DNA of 64,000 nucleotides, from the NCBI GenBank assembly GCA_013286495.1, contig JABDFQ010000004.1, positions 1 through 64,000 on the forward strand, in the 5' to 3' direction. A program made the translations under genes and the position numbers. Of this stretch, positions 9,719 to 19,767 are shown in pieces. How positions within the stretch are numbered: position 1 is the first letter of the stretch; every line of letters begins with the position of its first letter. This DNA is from Gammaproteobacteria bacterium (GTDB lineage Bacteria; Pseudomonadota; Gammaproteobacteria; DSM-16500). The notes below the pieces were generated by a model. The model did not search any database and had not been told where the DNA came from. It worked only from the letters and a program-made list of their open reading frames with translations.

Positions 9719-9940
9719 ATGAAAAATATCTTTACGGAACATCCGCATGAAGTAGGTGAAACTTATTTTAGTCATTGCAGGTTTGCATTTAAATTGGGAT
9801 TAAATTTACTGGTCGCGAGCTTTGCCTATTTCACTCACGCTGTTTTTCCTTTTTTGTGTCAAAAACGCGGCAGGGAAATCGTTAACCAAACCATACAAAC
9901 CCTGACGGATGCAAATCGCATCGATAATCAAGAAGCATGA
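9719..9940 (+). CDS. Small conserved protein (DUF6356-like)
   Basis: MKNIFTEHPHEVGETYFSHCRFAFKLGLNLL; start chosen at the internal ATG. Confidence 0.6.
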   Translation: MKNIFTEHPHEVGETYFSHCRFAFKLGLNLLVASFAYFTHAVFPFLCQKRGREIVNQTIQTLTDANRIDNQEA

Positions 9941-10635
9941 ATCATACCGAATCATTTCAGCCTGAATATCGTGTCAAGAAACATGCATTGGCAAAACACG
10001 TCAAACTGAGAATGGGTGATGATAATCGTCTGGAAATCACGGTACCCGTACGCTTTAATCTCAAACACATTCCTGCCATTCTCGAAGAAAATAAATCGTG
10101 GATCATGCGTCAACTGGAAAAACCGCGTGTAAAACCATCGGATGAGTTACCAGAAAATATTTTTTTCGCTGCATTAAATGAAACCTGGCAGGTGCATTAT
10201 CTGCATTGCGATGCGAGATTTGCAATGATGATACGCCCAACGCGCGAGATTGTATTTGTCGGAAAAATTCGCGAAAAAAAATTTTATAAAAAAAAATTGC
10301 GTGCATGGATCAGGGAATATGCATACAAGCAACTACATTGGCATTTAACACAATTAAGTCAGCAAACACATTTGCAGTTTGAGGATTTGAGTATTCGCGA
10401 TCAGAAAACATTGTGGGGAAGTTGTACGGTTAATAAAGCCATTAGCCTCAATTTTAAATTATTATTTTTACCTGCGCGTTTGATGCGTTATGTATTGATT
10501 CATGAATTATCTCATACACTGCATCTGGATCATTCCACAAAGTTCTGGAATACAGTCGCACAATTTGATCCGGATTGGCGTTTGCATCGCTCGGAATTAC
10601 GTCATGCGAATCAATACATGCCAGCATGGATATAA
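9937..10635 (+). CDS. YgjP-like (DUF45) zinc metallopeptidase
   Basis: VLIHELSHTLHLDHSTKFW and LWGSCTVNKAISLNFKL motifs. Confidence 0.85.
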   Translation: MNHTESFQPEYRVKKHALAKHVKLRMGDDNRLEITVPVRFNLKHIPAILEENKSWIMRQLEKPRVKPSDELPENIFFAALNETWQVHYLHCDARFAMMIRPTREIVFVGKIREKKFYKKKLRAWIREYAYKQLHWHLTQLSQQTHLQFEDLSIRDQKTLWGSCTVNKAISLNFKLLFLPARLMRYVLIHELSHTLHLDHSTKFWNTVAQFDPDWRLHRSELRHANQYMPAWI

Positions 10636-10644
10636 GGATCTCAT

Positions 10645-12141
10645 ATGTTTTTACTTGCTATAGATCAGGGAACAACCAATAGCCGCGCTATTATTTTTGA
10701 TCGCACCGGTAAAGTCATTAGTCTGCATGAAATTCCACTGAAACAATCGTTTCCATATCCTGCCTGGGTAGAACAGGACGCACAGGAAATGTTTGATAAT
10801 ACGCTTAACTGTTGTCGCATGGCGCTTACAAATGCCAAACTCAGCGCAAAACAAATTGCAGCAGTCGGTATTTCCAATCAACGTGAAACGACAATCATCT
10901 GGGATAAACGCACCGGTATTCCAGTTTATCCAGCGATTGTATGGCAGGATCGTCGTACCAGTAATCTCTGCAAACAACTAGCGAGCACGCCGATTGCCAA
11001 ACAAATTTCGCAGCGTACGGGTTTGGTGATGGATCCTTATTTTTCTGCGACCAAAGTGCAATGGATATTAAATCATGTTGAAGGTGCACGTGAACGTGCA
11101 GAAAAAGGGGAATTATTATTTGGTACCGTCGATTGTTTTTTATTATGGAAACTGACACAGGGAAAAACTCATGCAACTGATATTACCAATGCTTCACGCA
11201 CGATGTTGTATAACATTAATGATCTTTGCTGGGACAAGGAATTATTAAATCTCTTTACCATTCCTGCAAATATATTGCCGCAAGTGCTGGATAACACCGC
11301 GATGTTTGGTGAGATTGCTGCTGATTTTCTCGGAGCTGCGATTCCGGTTACAGGCATGGCAGGTGATCAGCAGGCAGCAGCGATAGGACAAGCCTGTTTT
11401 ACCAAAGGCATGGTGAAAGCAACTTATGGAACCGGCTGTTTTATGCTGTTGAATACAGGTACGGAAATAATTCATTCATCACATCAATTATTAACTACGA
11501 TTAATTATCGTATTCACCAGCAAACCGTTTATGGTTTGGAAGGCAGTATTTTTTCTGCAGGATCAACGATCGAATGGCTGAAAGATAAATTACAAATGAT
11601 TCAGCATTTCGCTGAAACAGAAATTATTGCCAAACGCACAGCGAGCAGCAAAGGTGTCTATCTCGTGCCAGCATTCACTGGATTAGGAGCGCCTTACTGG
11701 GATGCGCATGCACGTGGTGCGATTCTTGGTTTGACGCTTGATAGTGGCAAGGATGAAATTGTGCGCGCGGGACTCGAATGTATTGCCTATCAGACGCGTG
11801 ATTTACTGGATGCAATGACTGCACATGGTGAATTAAAAGTATTGCGCGTTGATGGTGGCATGGTGGTAAACAACTGGTTCATGCAATTTTTAAGCGATAT
11901 GTTAGCGCTTGAAGTACATCGTCCAGTGTGTACGGAAACAACTGCCTTAGGTGTAGCTTATCTTGCTGGATTGCAAATTGGCATGTATCAGTCACTGGAA
12001 GAAATCGCAGAACACTGGAAAATGTCTTCAGGGTTTACCGCAAATATGCCATCTACACAGCGTGATGAGTTATATCAGGGATGGAAGCATGCAGTCGAAA
12101 GTGCTAGATTGTTAGGGGTTTTAAACAAAGGCGAACGTTGA
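10645..12141 (+). CDS. glpK: Glycerol kinase
   Basis: LAIDQGTTNSRAIIFD, GISNQRETTIIWDK, DGGMVVNNWFMQF motifs; full length. Confidence 0.97.
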   Translation: MFLLAIDQGTTNSRAIIFDRTGKVISLHEIPLKQSFPYPAWVEQDAQEMFDNTLNCCRMALTNAKLSAKQIAAVGISNQRETTIIWDKRTGIPVYPAIVWQDRRTSNLCKQLASTPIAKQISQRTGLVMDPYFSATKVQWILNHVEGARERAEKGELLFGTVDCFLLWKLTQGKTHATDITNASRTMLYNINDLCWDKELLNLFTIPANILPQVLDNTAMFGEIAADFLGAAIPVTGMAGDQQAAAIGQACFTKGMVKATYGTGCFMLLNTGTEIIHSSHQLLTTINYRIHQQTVYGLEGSIFSAGSTIEWLKDKLQMIQHFAETEIIAKRTASSKGVYLVPAFTGLGAPYWDAHARGAILGLTLDSGKDEIVRAGLECIAYQTRDLLDAMTAHGELKVLRVDGGMVVNNWFMQFLSDMLALEVHRPVCTETTALGVAYLAGLQIGMYQSLEEIAEHWKMSSGFTANMPSTQRDELYQGWKHAVESARLLGVLNKGER

Positions 12142-13635
12142 ATGCTCTTTCTTTTCCCGCGACGTATTCTTCTGCTGGCAGTGCTTTGCTGCATGCAGAC
12201 TGCCTGTATGCTGGGAGCAGATTTCCACTCGCCACCACCACCGCCTGTTGCCACCTATGATGCAAAACCATTGCCAGCAAAAACGGTGGCCACACCTGCT
12301 GCAGGAAAAAGCGGTAAATCGCAGACATTTATATATGGACAAAATATTCCGCTGCACTGGTGGGAATTATTTCATTCGAAAGAATTAAATAATCTGATTG
12401 AAAAAGGTCTTGCACATAGTCCTAATCTGCAGGCAGCAATTGCTGCATTAAAAGTCGCGCAGGAAACTCTAAATGTTCAAATTGGTAATCTGATGTTTCC
12501 AGCTGTGAATGGCAGTGTTTCAGGCGATCGTGAAAAGTTTTCCGGCAGCACGATTGGCAGTAGCACCAATGTCATTTTCAATTTATTTAATACTTCCGTG
12601 AATGTGACATATGTACCGGATGTCTTTGGTGCATCAAGGCGTCAACTGGAAGCAACACAAGCACAAGTCGATTATCAGCAATTTCAGTTAATTGCTGCCT
12701 GGCTCAGTTTGTCCGCAAATATTGTCACCACTGCGATTTCTGCTGCTTCTTATCAGGCACAAATCAAGGCGACGCTTGAAATTATTCGTACGGAACAAAA
12801 TCAGCTGGATATTTTGCGTAAACAATTTCAACTGGGTGGAATTGCCAAGGATACTGTGCTCACCCAGGAAACATTGGTGAATCAGACACGTGCCACTCTG
12901 CCGCCATTGCAAAAAAGTCTTTCGCAGGCGCAACATGCACTGGCTGTCTTGATCGGTGTTTTTCCCAATACGAATATTCCCATCATTGATCTTGATAAAT
13001 TACATCTTCCTCAACATTTACCAGTGAGTTTGCCATCCTATCTGGTGCGACAACGTCCTGATGTGCGTGCAGCGGAGGCGACATTGCATACAGCGTGCGC
13101 GAATGTCGGTGTAGCGACTGCCAATTTATTTCCGCAAATTAATATTACTGGCGCATTTGGCTGGGAAACATCGATTCCCGCACAACTCTTTTCGACAGGT
13201 ACCATGATCTGGTCGATTGGTGGATCCGTCACGCAACCGATTTTTCATGGCGGTGCCTTGATGGCAGCGAGACGTCAGGCGATTGCCAGTTATAATCAGG
13301 CCGCAGCGCAATATCGTCAGACTGTATTGACGGCATTTCAGAATGTTGCTGATAGTTTGCGTGCGATTGAAACCGATGCGCGCACTTTGCAAGCGCAACA
13401 ACGTGCCAAGGATTCTGCATTGGCGAATTTGAATTTGAGTCTGAGTCAGTATCGTCTGGGAGGAACCAGTTATTTATTATTGCTGAATGCCCAGGAACAA
13501 TATCAATCCACACTGATTGCAACCATTCAGGCGCGAGCTGCCCGATATAATGATACGGCGGCCTTGCTCCAGGCGCTGGGCGGTGGCTGGTGGAATAAAC
13601 AGTGGTGTGTAAAGGAGTGTTTAAATGCCAGCTAA
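12142..13635 (+). CDS. Efflux transporter outer membrane lipoprotein (NodT/TolC-like)
   Basis: Lipobox-like TACM; LRQRPDVRAAEATL, GASRRQLEATQAQVDYQQ motifs. Confidence 0.9.
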   Translation: MLFLFPRRILLLAVLCCMQTACMLGADFHSPPPPPVATYDAKPLPAKTVATPAAGKSGKSQTFIYGQNIPLHWWELFHSKELNNLIEKGLAHSPNLQAAIAALKVAQETLNVQIGNLMFPAVNGSVSGDREKFSGSTIGSSTNVIFNLFNTSVNVTYVPDVFGASRRQLEATQAQVDYQQFQLIAAWLSLSANIVTTAISAASYQAQIKATLEIIRTEQNQLDILRKQFQLGGIAKDTVLTQETLVNQTRATLPPLQKSLSQAQHALAVLIGVFPNTNIPIIDLDKLHLPQHLPVSLPSYLVRQRPDVRAAEATLHTACANVGVATANLFPQINITGAFGWETSIPAQLFSTGTMIWSIGGSVTQPIFHGGALMAARRQAIASYNQAAAQYRQTVLTAFQNVADSLRAIETDARTLQAQQRAKDSALANLNLSLSQYRLGGTSYLLLLNAQEQYQSTLIATIQARAARYNDTAALLQALGGGWWNKQWCVKECLNAS

Positions 13636-14776
13636 TGAAGGTGGAATGAAGAAGCGCATGATCATCATGCTGATATTTGTCGCTGTATTATTTGGCGGCA
13701 TTTTTAGCTGGAAAGCGTTCCAGATTTTTCTCATCATGCACAAGATGTCGACGATGGAGGAACCAGCGGTGACTGTATCCACCATGAAAGTATCGTATGG
13801 AACCTGGCAATCGACATTAAAATCTGTTGGCAGTTTGCGCGCGATCAAAGGTGTAAATGTCACGACATCACTGGCTGGCATGGTGCAGCAAATTTATTTC
13901 ACGCCAGGGGCTACCGTCAAACAAGGCACCATTCTCGTGCAATTAAATGCAGAGACACAAATCGGACAATTACGTTCACTGGAAGCACAAACGGAATTGG
14001 CACGTATTACTTATAATCGTGATAAAGCGCAATTTGCTATTAATGCCGTCAGCAAGCAGCAGTTAGATTCTGACTGGTGGAATATGAAAAATCTGCAGGG
14101 ACAAACGGCATCCCAGGCAGGTACCGTGGAAAAATTAACAATACGCGCACCTTTTAGCGGACGTCTCGGTATCTCGCAAGTGAATCCCGGACAATATTTA
14201 AATCCTGGTGATACGGTGACATCGTTGCAAACACTGGATCCGATTTATATTGATTTTTATTTACCGCAACAAGCCATTTCGCAATTGAAACTCGGACAAA
14301 AAGTAACGATCACATCAGACACATGGCCAGGTAAAACGTTCGCTGGAAAGATTACCACCCTACAACCAGATGTCGATACCAATACCCGTAATATTCAGGT
14401 GGAAGCAACGTTACCAAATCCTACGCTGGAATTAACACCTGGTATGTTTGCCAATGTTGTGGTGACATCCGGTCAGCCTGATCGTTATCTCACCTTGCCG
14501 CAATCTGCTGTGACGTTTAATCCTTATGGCGATATCGTGTTTATTGTGGTGGACAAAGGCAAGGATAAACATGGCAAGCAAAATTTGCGTGTATTACAGC
14601 GGTTCGTCACCATTGGCGATACACGTGGCGATCAAATCCAGATATTAAAAGGATTAAAGGAAGGTGATGAAATTGTCACGAGCGGTCAGCTCAAATTGCA
14701 AAATGATAGTCGTATTACGGTGAATAATACCGTTCAGCCAAGTAACAATCCTGATCCACAAGTGAAAAATCGATAA
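13625..14776 (+). CDS. RND efflux periplasmic adaptor subunit
   Basis: N-terminal membrane anchor, TIRAPFSGRLGISQVNPGQYL motif; between OMF and RND permease genes. Confidence 0.92.
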   Translation: MPANEGGMKKRMIIMLIFVAVLFGGIFSWKAFQIFLIMHKMSTMEEPAVTVSTMKVSYGTWQSTLKSVGSLRAIKGVNVTTSLAGMVQQIYFTPGATVKQGTILVQLNAETQIGQLRSLEAQTELARITYNRDKAQFAINAVSKQQLDSDWWNMKNLQGQTASQAGTVEKLTIRAPFSGRLGISQVNPGQYLNPGDTVTSLQTLDPIYIDFYLPQQAISQLKLGQKVTITSDTWPGKTFAGKITTLQPDVDTNTRNIQVEATLPNPTLELTPGMFANVVVTSGQPDRYLTLPQSAVTFNPYGDIVFIVVDKGKDKHGKQNLRVLQRFVTIGDTRGDQIQILKGLKEGDEIVTSGQLKLQNDSRITVNNTVQPSNNPDPQVKNR

Positions 14777-14785
14777 GGATACAGC

Positions 14786-17700
14786 ATGCAATTAACGGAT
14801 TTATTTATCAAACGTCCTGTGCTTGCGACAGTCATCAGCCTGACTATCCTCGTGCTTGGTTTGCGTTCGATGTTTTCCATGCCGATCATGCAATATCCTT
14901 TTACAGAAAATGCTGTCGTCACTGTCATGACAGCTTATACCGGTGCAAACCCGGATGTGATTGCCGGATTCATAACCACACCACTTGAAAATTCTATTGC
15001 ACAAGCTGGTGGTATTGATTACATGACATCTACCAGCACATTGGGCACGAGTACGATTAATGCGAATTTATTATTGAATTATGATCCACTCAAAGCGGTT
15101 TCTGATATTACGACCAAGGTGAATGCTGTTCTCAATCAATTACCCAAGGCATCACAATCACCTGTCATCAGTGTTGCAGTAGGTGAAACGATTGATGCGA
15201 TGTATATCGGTTTTTACAGCGATGATTTGCCATTAAATAAAATTACCGATTATCTCATTCGCGTTGTGCAGCCAAAATTGCAGGCTGTCAAAGGTGTGCA
15301 ATTGGCAGAAATTCTTGGCGGCCAAACATTTGCATTACGTGCCTGGCTTGATCCACAAAAACTTGCTGGTTACAACATCACTCCCACTGATGTGGCAACT
15401 GCATTAGCAGCAAATGATTTTGTTTCAGCGGTGGGCCGTACAGATGGTTTGATGTTTATACGTAATATGACAGCGACCACAGATATCGAAGATGTGGAAG
15501 GTTTTAGACAAATGGTCATCAAGCAGCAAAATGGTGCGATCATTCGTCTCGGTGATATTGCCAAAGTAGAACTCGGTGCACAGAATTATAATTCCGCAGT
15601 GAGTTTTGATGGGCGAACTGCGGTTTATATTGGTATTAAAGTTGCGCCTTCTGCGAATTTGTTAACCGTGATTGATAGCGTGCGTGCTGTTTATCCTTCC
15701 ATTAATCAACAGTTACCACAGGGTTTAAAATCCAATATTGTTTATGATTCGAGTAAATTCGTCAGTAGTTCAATTTACGAAGTTATTTCCACTTTGCTGG
15801 AAGCATTTATTATTGTCACGGTTGTAATTTATATTTTTCTTGGTTCACTGCATTCCGTTACCATTCCCATCATTGCCATTCCTTTGTCATTGATCGGCAC
15901 GTTTCTGATTATGCTCGCTCTCGGTTATTCGATAAATTTGCTGACGTTACTGGCATTGGTACTCGCTATTGGTCTCGTTGTCGATGATGCGATTGTCGTG
16001 GTGGAAAATGCGCAACGACATATGGAAGAAGGACAAACAGCATTACAGGCTGCAATTTATGGTGCACGTGAACTGGTAGGGCCAATTATTGCGACAACCG
16101 TGGTGCTGATTGCAGTGTATGTACCCATTGGATTTATGGGTGGTTTAACTGGAACATTGTTTACTGAATTTGCATTTACATTAGCTGGTGCAGTCACCAT
16201 TTCTGCAATTGTCGCATTAACTCTTTCTCCGATGATGTGTTCAAAATTTCTGGTGCCACCAAAAGATGAAAAAAAATTAAAATTCATTGTTTATGCAGAT
16301 AAATTATTTGCAAAACTGCAACAGGGTTATGAACGGTTACTCGCAGATTTATTAAAATATTTAACAGTTGTGATGGTCTTTGCCATCATCATTTTGCTCA
16401 GTAATTATTTTTTATTCATCACTTCGCGAACCGAACTTGCACCACAGGAAGATCAGGGTATTATCATTGCGCAAGTGACAGCACCAGCGAATTCATCTCT
16501 TGCGCAAACACAACTTTATTCCAATCAGGTCAGTAAAATTTATCGTGATTATTCTGAAACAGATCATATTTTTCAGGTCGATGGTTCGGGTAGTTTGAAT
16601 GTGAGTATTATCGGCATGGTGTTAAAGCCATGGGATGAACGCAAACGTAGCTCCAATCAATTACAGCCGCTAATTCAACAGCAATTAAATGATATTTCTG
16701 GCGGAAAAATTGCAGCCTTCCAGTTACCTTCCTTGCCTGGCGGCGGCAGTGGTTTGCCCATTCAATTTGTGATTACGACGACAGATACCTTCGATAATCT
16801 CAATCGCGTGAAAGATAATTTCATGCAGGCAGCACGCGAAGCAGGCATATTTGTTTATATTGATGCAGATTTGAAAATTGATCAGATACAAACAGAAATT
16901 GAATTGAATCGTGATAAAGCTGCCATACTGGGACTGGATATGCAGGATGTGGGTAACGTGCTCACGTATGCAATGAGTGAAGCGTATATTAATTATTTCA
17001 ATTATGCAGGACGTTCGTATCAGGTGATTCCACAAATGGAACGCAAGGCGCGCCTCAATGCGAGTGATTTATTAAATTATTACATCAGGACAGCGAGCGG
17101 TAGTTCCATTCCATTGGCAACCATTGCCAGTCTGAAAAATCAGATTGTGCCAGAATCACTGAATCATTTTCAGCAACTAAATTCCACGACAATTTCAGCC
17201 ATTGCAACACCAGGTGTCACCATGGGTGATGCACTGGATAAAATGAAACAAATGGCGCAGAAAATTTTGCCGCAAGGTTATTACATTGATTACGCTTCAC
17301 AATCACGGCAATACATTCAGGAAGGATCAGCATTGATTGTCACTTTCTTTTTTGCGCTGATTATTATTTTTCTGGCGCTCGCTGCCTTGTTTGAAAGTTT
17401 TCGCGATCCGCTGATTGTATTAATTAGTGTTCCGATGTCCATTTGTGGCGCGATGATTTTTGTCAGCTTAGGTTTTTCCACGCTCAATATTTATAGTGAA
17501 GTAGGGTTGGTGACGCTCATTGGTTTGATTAGCAAGAATGGTATTCTCATCGTGCAATTTGCCAATGACTTGCAATTGACAGGTAAAAATAAACTGGAAG
17601 CCGTGCAGGCAGCCGCATCCATTCGTTTGCGTCCGATTCTGATGACATCGATTGCAACGGTGCTGGGTGTAGTGCCGTTACTGATTGCATCGGGCGCAGG

Positions 17701-17857
17701 TGCTGAGAGTCGCTTCAGTATTGGTCTTGTGATTTCAACAGGCATCTCGATTGGTACGCTGTTTACGCTGTTCGTCGTGCCGGCAATGTATATGATTCTC
17801 GCGGATGATTTGTCGCAGCGTAAGGAAGTGGATGTGGGAGAACCAGCTATTTCGTAA
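14786..17857 (+). CDS. RND efflux permease (HAE1-like)
   Basis: 1023 aa; FIKRPVLATVISL, VDDAIVVVENAQRHMEEG, GLISKNGILIVQFAN. Confidence 0.95.
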   Translation: MQLTDLFIKRPVLATVISLTILVLGLRSMFSMPIMQYPFTENAVVTVMTAYTGANPDVIAGFITTPLENSIAQAGGIDYMTSTSTLGTSTINANLLLNYDPLKAVSDITTKVNAVLNQLPKASQSPVISVAVGETIDAMYIGFYSDDLPLNKITDYLIRVVQPKLQAVKGVQLAEILGGQTFALRAWLDPQKLAGYNITPTDVATALAANDFVSAVGRTDGLMFIRNMTATTDIEDVEGFRQMVIKQQNGAIIRLGDIAKVELGAQNYNSAVSFDGRTAVYIGIKVAPSANLLTVIDSVRAVYPSINQQLPQGLKSNIVYDSSKFVSSSIYEVISTLLEAFIIVTVVIYIFLGSLHSVTIPIIAIPLSLIGTFLIMLALGYSINLLTLLALVLAIGLVVDDAIVVVENAQRHMEEGQTALQAAIYGARELVGPIIATTVVLIAVYVPIGFMGGLTGTLFTEFAFTLAGAVTISAIVALTLSPMMCSKFLVPPKDEKKLKFIVYADKLFAKLQQGYERLLADLLKYLTVVMVFAIIILLSNYFLFITSRTELAPQEDQGIIIAQVTAPANSSLAQTQLYSNQVSKIYRDYSETDHIFQVDGSGSLNVSIIGMVLKPWDERKRSSNQLQPLIQQQLNDISGGKIAAFQLPSLPGGGSGLPIQFVITTTDTFDNLNRVKDNFMQAAREAGIFVYIDADLKIDQIQTEIELNRDKAAILGLDMQDVGNVLTYAMSEAYINYFNYAGRSYQVIPQMERKARLNASDLLNYYIRTASGSSIPLATIASLKNQIVPESLNHFQQLNSTTISAIATPGVTMGDALDKMKQMAQKILPQGYYIDYASQSRQYIQEGSALIVTFFFALIIIFLALAALFESFRDPLIVLISVPMSICGAMIFVSLGFSTLNIYSEVGLVTLIGLISKNGILIVQFANDLQLTGKNKLEAVQAAASIRLRPILMTSIATVLGVVPLLIASGAGAESRFSIGLVISTGISIGTLFTLFVVPAMYMILADDLSQRKEVDVGEPAIS

Positions 17858-17944
17858 GTGTACTGTCACTCTGGCTGATGTTCCCCACACAAATACACCA
17901 TCTAAACGTCAATCCGCTTTCTTTGTAGGATCAAGTGGCATGAG

Positions 17945-18211
17945 GTGCTGTCATTTTGGAAGTTCGTCATTGCGAGGTACTTTAAGCTGTGGCTCGTCAT
18001 TGCGAGGCGTTTTTCAGCCGAAGCAATCCAGTCTTCGCAGGTGTTTGTGTATATTCGCAATGGCTCGTCGGCCTCCGGCCTCCTGCGCTTTATTTGCAAA
18101 TATACACAAACACCTGCGAAGACTGGATTGCTGCGGCTGAAAAGCGCCTCGCAATGACGAGCCGCAGCTTAAATACCTCGCCATAACAGACTTCCAGAAT
18201 GACAGCACAGC
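17945..18211. repeat. Core palindrome of copy B (~117-nt imperfect arms)
   Basis: Left arm GTGCTGTCATTTTGGAAG..CGTCATTGCGAGGCG..GAAGCAATCCAGTCTTCGCAGGTGTTTGTGTATATTCGCAAA; near reverse complement up to 18211. Confidence 0.85.
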
Positions 18212-18295
18212 ATGACAGTTGATCCTGAGAGACCTGTTACAAAACATACCTAAAAATCTGGCAAGCTTTTTGTGAAGTTTCCAACTGGTCTTTCA

Positions 18296-18449
18296 GGTTC
18301 CGGCAAAAAAATCTGTTGCTCAGGCACACCAGGGTTTATGGTTTGAAGGGCGTCGCGGCCAGGAGGCAAGGAGAGCCGAGGACAGGACGTCCGTCCCTGA
18401 AAACCATAAACCTTTGTGTGCCTGAGCAACATATTTTTTTGCCGGAACC
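18296..18449. repeat. 49-nt inverted repeat with conserved loop (copy B)
   Basis: Same loop as 4130-4185; left arm carries substitutions, right arm identical to copy A. Confidence 0.85.
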
Positions 18450-18625
18450 CTTCACTGATGCGGATTCGAAATTAGAAGCACAAAAACATAGTAAAATATC
18501 GACACAATCATAGAGTAAATTATCAAACAGTATTAATTTAAGCTATTTATCAGCTATTTAAATTCTTCATAAAACTTTAAGCTTTTTAATTTACTATAAG
18601 CGCTAATTATAACGAGGAAAACCAA

Positions 18626-19717
18626 ATGGCCTGGCACAAAGACAAGGATAAAGCTGGTAGACCCATATATGCATCTGACAGTGAATCAATTCAATATCTG
18701 CAAATAATACATTGCCCAGATAAAGATATTGCAGTACGTCTCGAAGCAGCCACAAAAGAAAAATTCGATGCAGAATTAAAACCAGCATTGATCTCAGCAG
18801 GTTTCAGAGTTGGCACGTCTTATTGCGACAAAGCCGTGGATTATTATGTTAAATCGGATAAAAACATTCCTGAACTTCTTAATGTCATCGATAAAATTGA
18901 TCCCTTGCCAGATAATTTCAGGAAAGAAATTCTCGATGAAATATCGTTTGTTCCAAAGAAAATTAAAAAGAAAAAAAAGAAAATAAAAAATGAATCTGTT
19001 AAAAAGAAAGATGAAAAGATAATGGAAAATGAAAATATTATCAAAAATACCAAGCCAGTTTCGTGTGAAAATAGCTTTTTTTACAATAAAAATATTCAAC
19101 TGAATACCATTCAGCAAAACAACGCGGGATTGCAACCAAAAAATATTCTCATGCCGAGAGGTTTTGCCATTACAACACCTGATAAGTTAACTGAGATAAA
19201 TACCATAGCGAATAATGTAGCGAGTGTCATGACCCTTGGTTTTAACGAAAATGTCAGAAATTTTAATTCGATTTTACGAGAAGATAATTTAAATATTTCC
19301 AGCCTGATTTACTATTCTATTCAACTGCAAAATCATACTTTTAATATTTTTGAGCTGGCGGGTGAGTGGGTCTATGCTCCACGATACTTGCCTTGTGCAA
19401 ACATTATTTTTTATCTCGGTACTGAGCAGGATATCAGGCGTGGTTTTTATCTTGTTACGAAAAATGCTAATAATGCCCAGCATTTTTCGATGGAATATGC
19501 AAAAGACGGCAATACAATTCAAATTAATCCATGCGCAAGTGCTGATGAAATTCTTCAGTCAAGTGAAAATTATTCTCGAAATGATGATCATATTAAGAGC
19601 CTTGTTCGTGCTGTATATGCAGGATGCTGGGAGTCATTCGCAAATCCGATCGCGAGAATGGTCACTGTTCAGAATGATGAATCGTTGTCATACCAACATG
19701 TGTCAAAACTCTCGTAA
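18626..19717 (+). CDS. Hypothetical protein with Lys-rich linker
   Basis: 363-aa ORF starting MAWHKDKDKAG with upstream AACGAGGAAA RBS; no family recognised. Confidence 0.7.
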   Translation: MAWHKDKDKAGRPIYASDSESIQYLQIIHCPDKDIAVRLEAATKEKFDAELKPALISAGFRVGTSYCDKAVDYYVKSDKNIPELLNVIDKIDPLPDNFRKEILDEISFVPKKIKKKKKKIKNESVKKKDEKIMENENIIKNTKPVSCENSFFYNKNIQLNTIQQNNAGLQPKNILMPRGFAITTPDKLTEINTIANNVASVMTLGFNENVRNFNSILREDNLNISSLIYYSIQLQNHTFNIFELAGEWVYAPRYLPCANIIFYLGTEQDIRRGFYLVTKNANNAQHFSMEYAKDGNTIQINPCASADEILQSSENYSRNDDHIKSLVRAVYAGCWESFANPIARMVTVQNDESLSYQHVSKLS

Positions 19718-19754
19718 TATAATGAAAAACGATATATTGCAGAAGTTTTGACAC
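19700..19754. terminator. Stem-loop between convergent genes (possible terminator)
   Basis: GTGTCAAAACT...AGTTTTGACAC perfect 11-bp stem; no long U tract. Confidence 0.4.
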
Positions 19755-19767
19755 AGAACATGACGGC

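Larger units (their letters stand above)
17883..18473. repeat. Composite palindromic element, copy B
   Basis: Same flanks as 3819-4258 but with an unrelated, larger palindromic core. Confidence 0.85.

Noticed and set aside
17805-18247. Several short ORFs in the copy-B palindrome
   Set aside because: Artefacts of palindromic DNA; mirrored peptides on both strands.
18530-18625. PmrA-box-like TTAA repeats upstream of the 363-aa ORF
   Set aside because: TTAA spacing (9) does not fit the spacing I recall for the PmrA consensus and the region is simply AT-rich.
19350-19751. 133-aa ORF overlapping the 363-aa gene in another frame
   Set aside because: No RBS, alternative-frame composition; likely chance.
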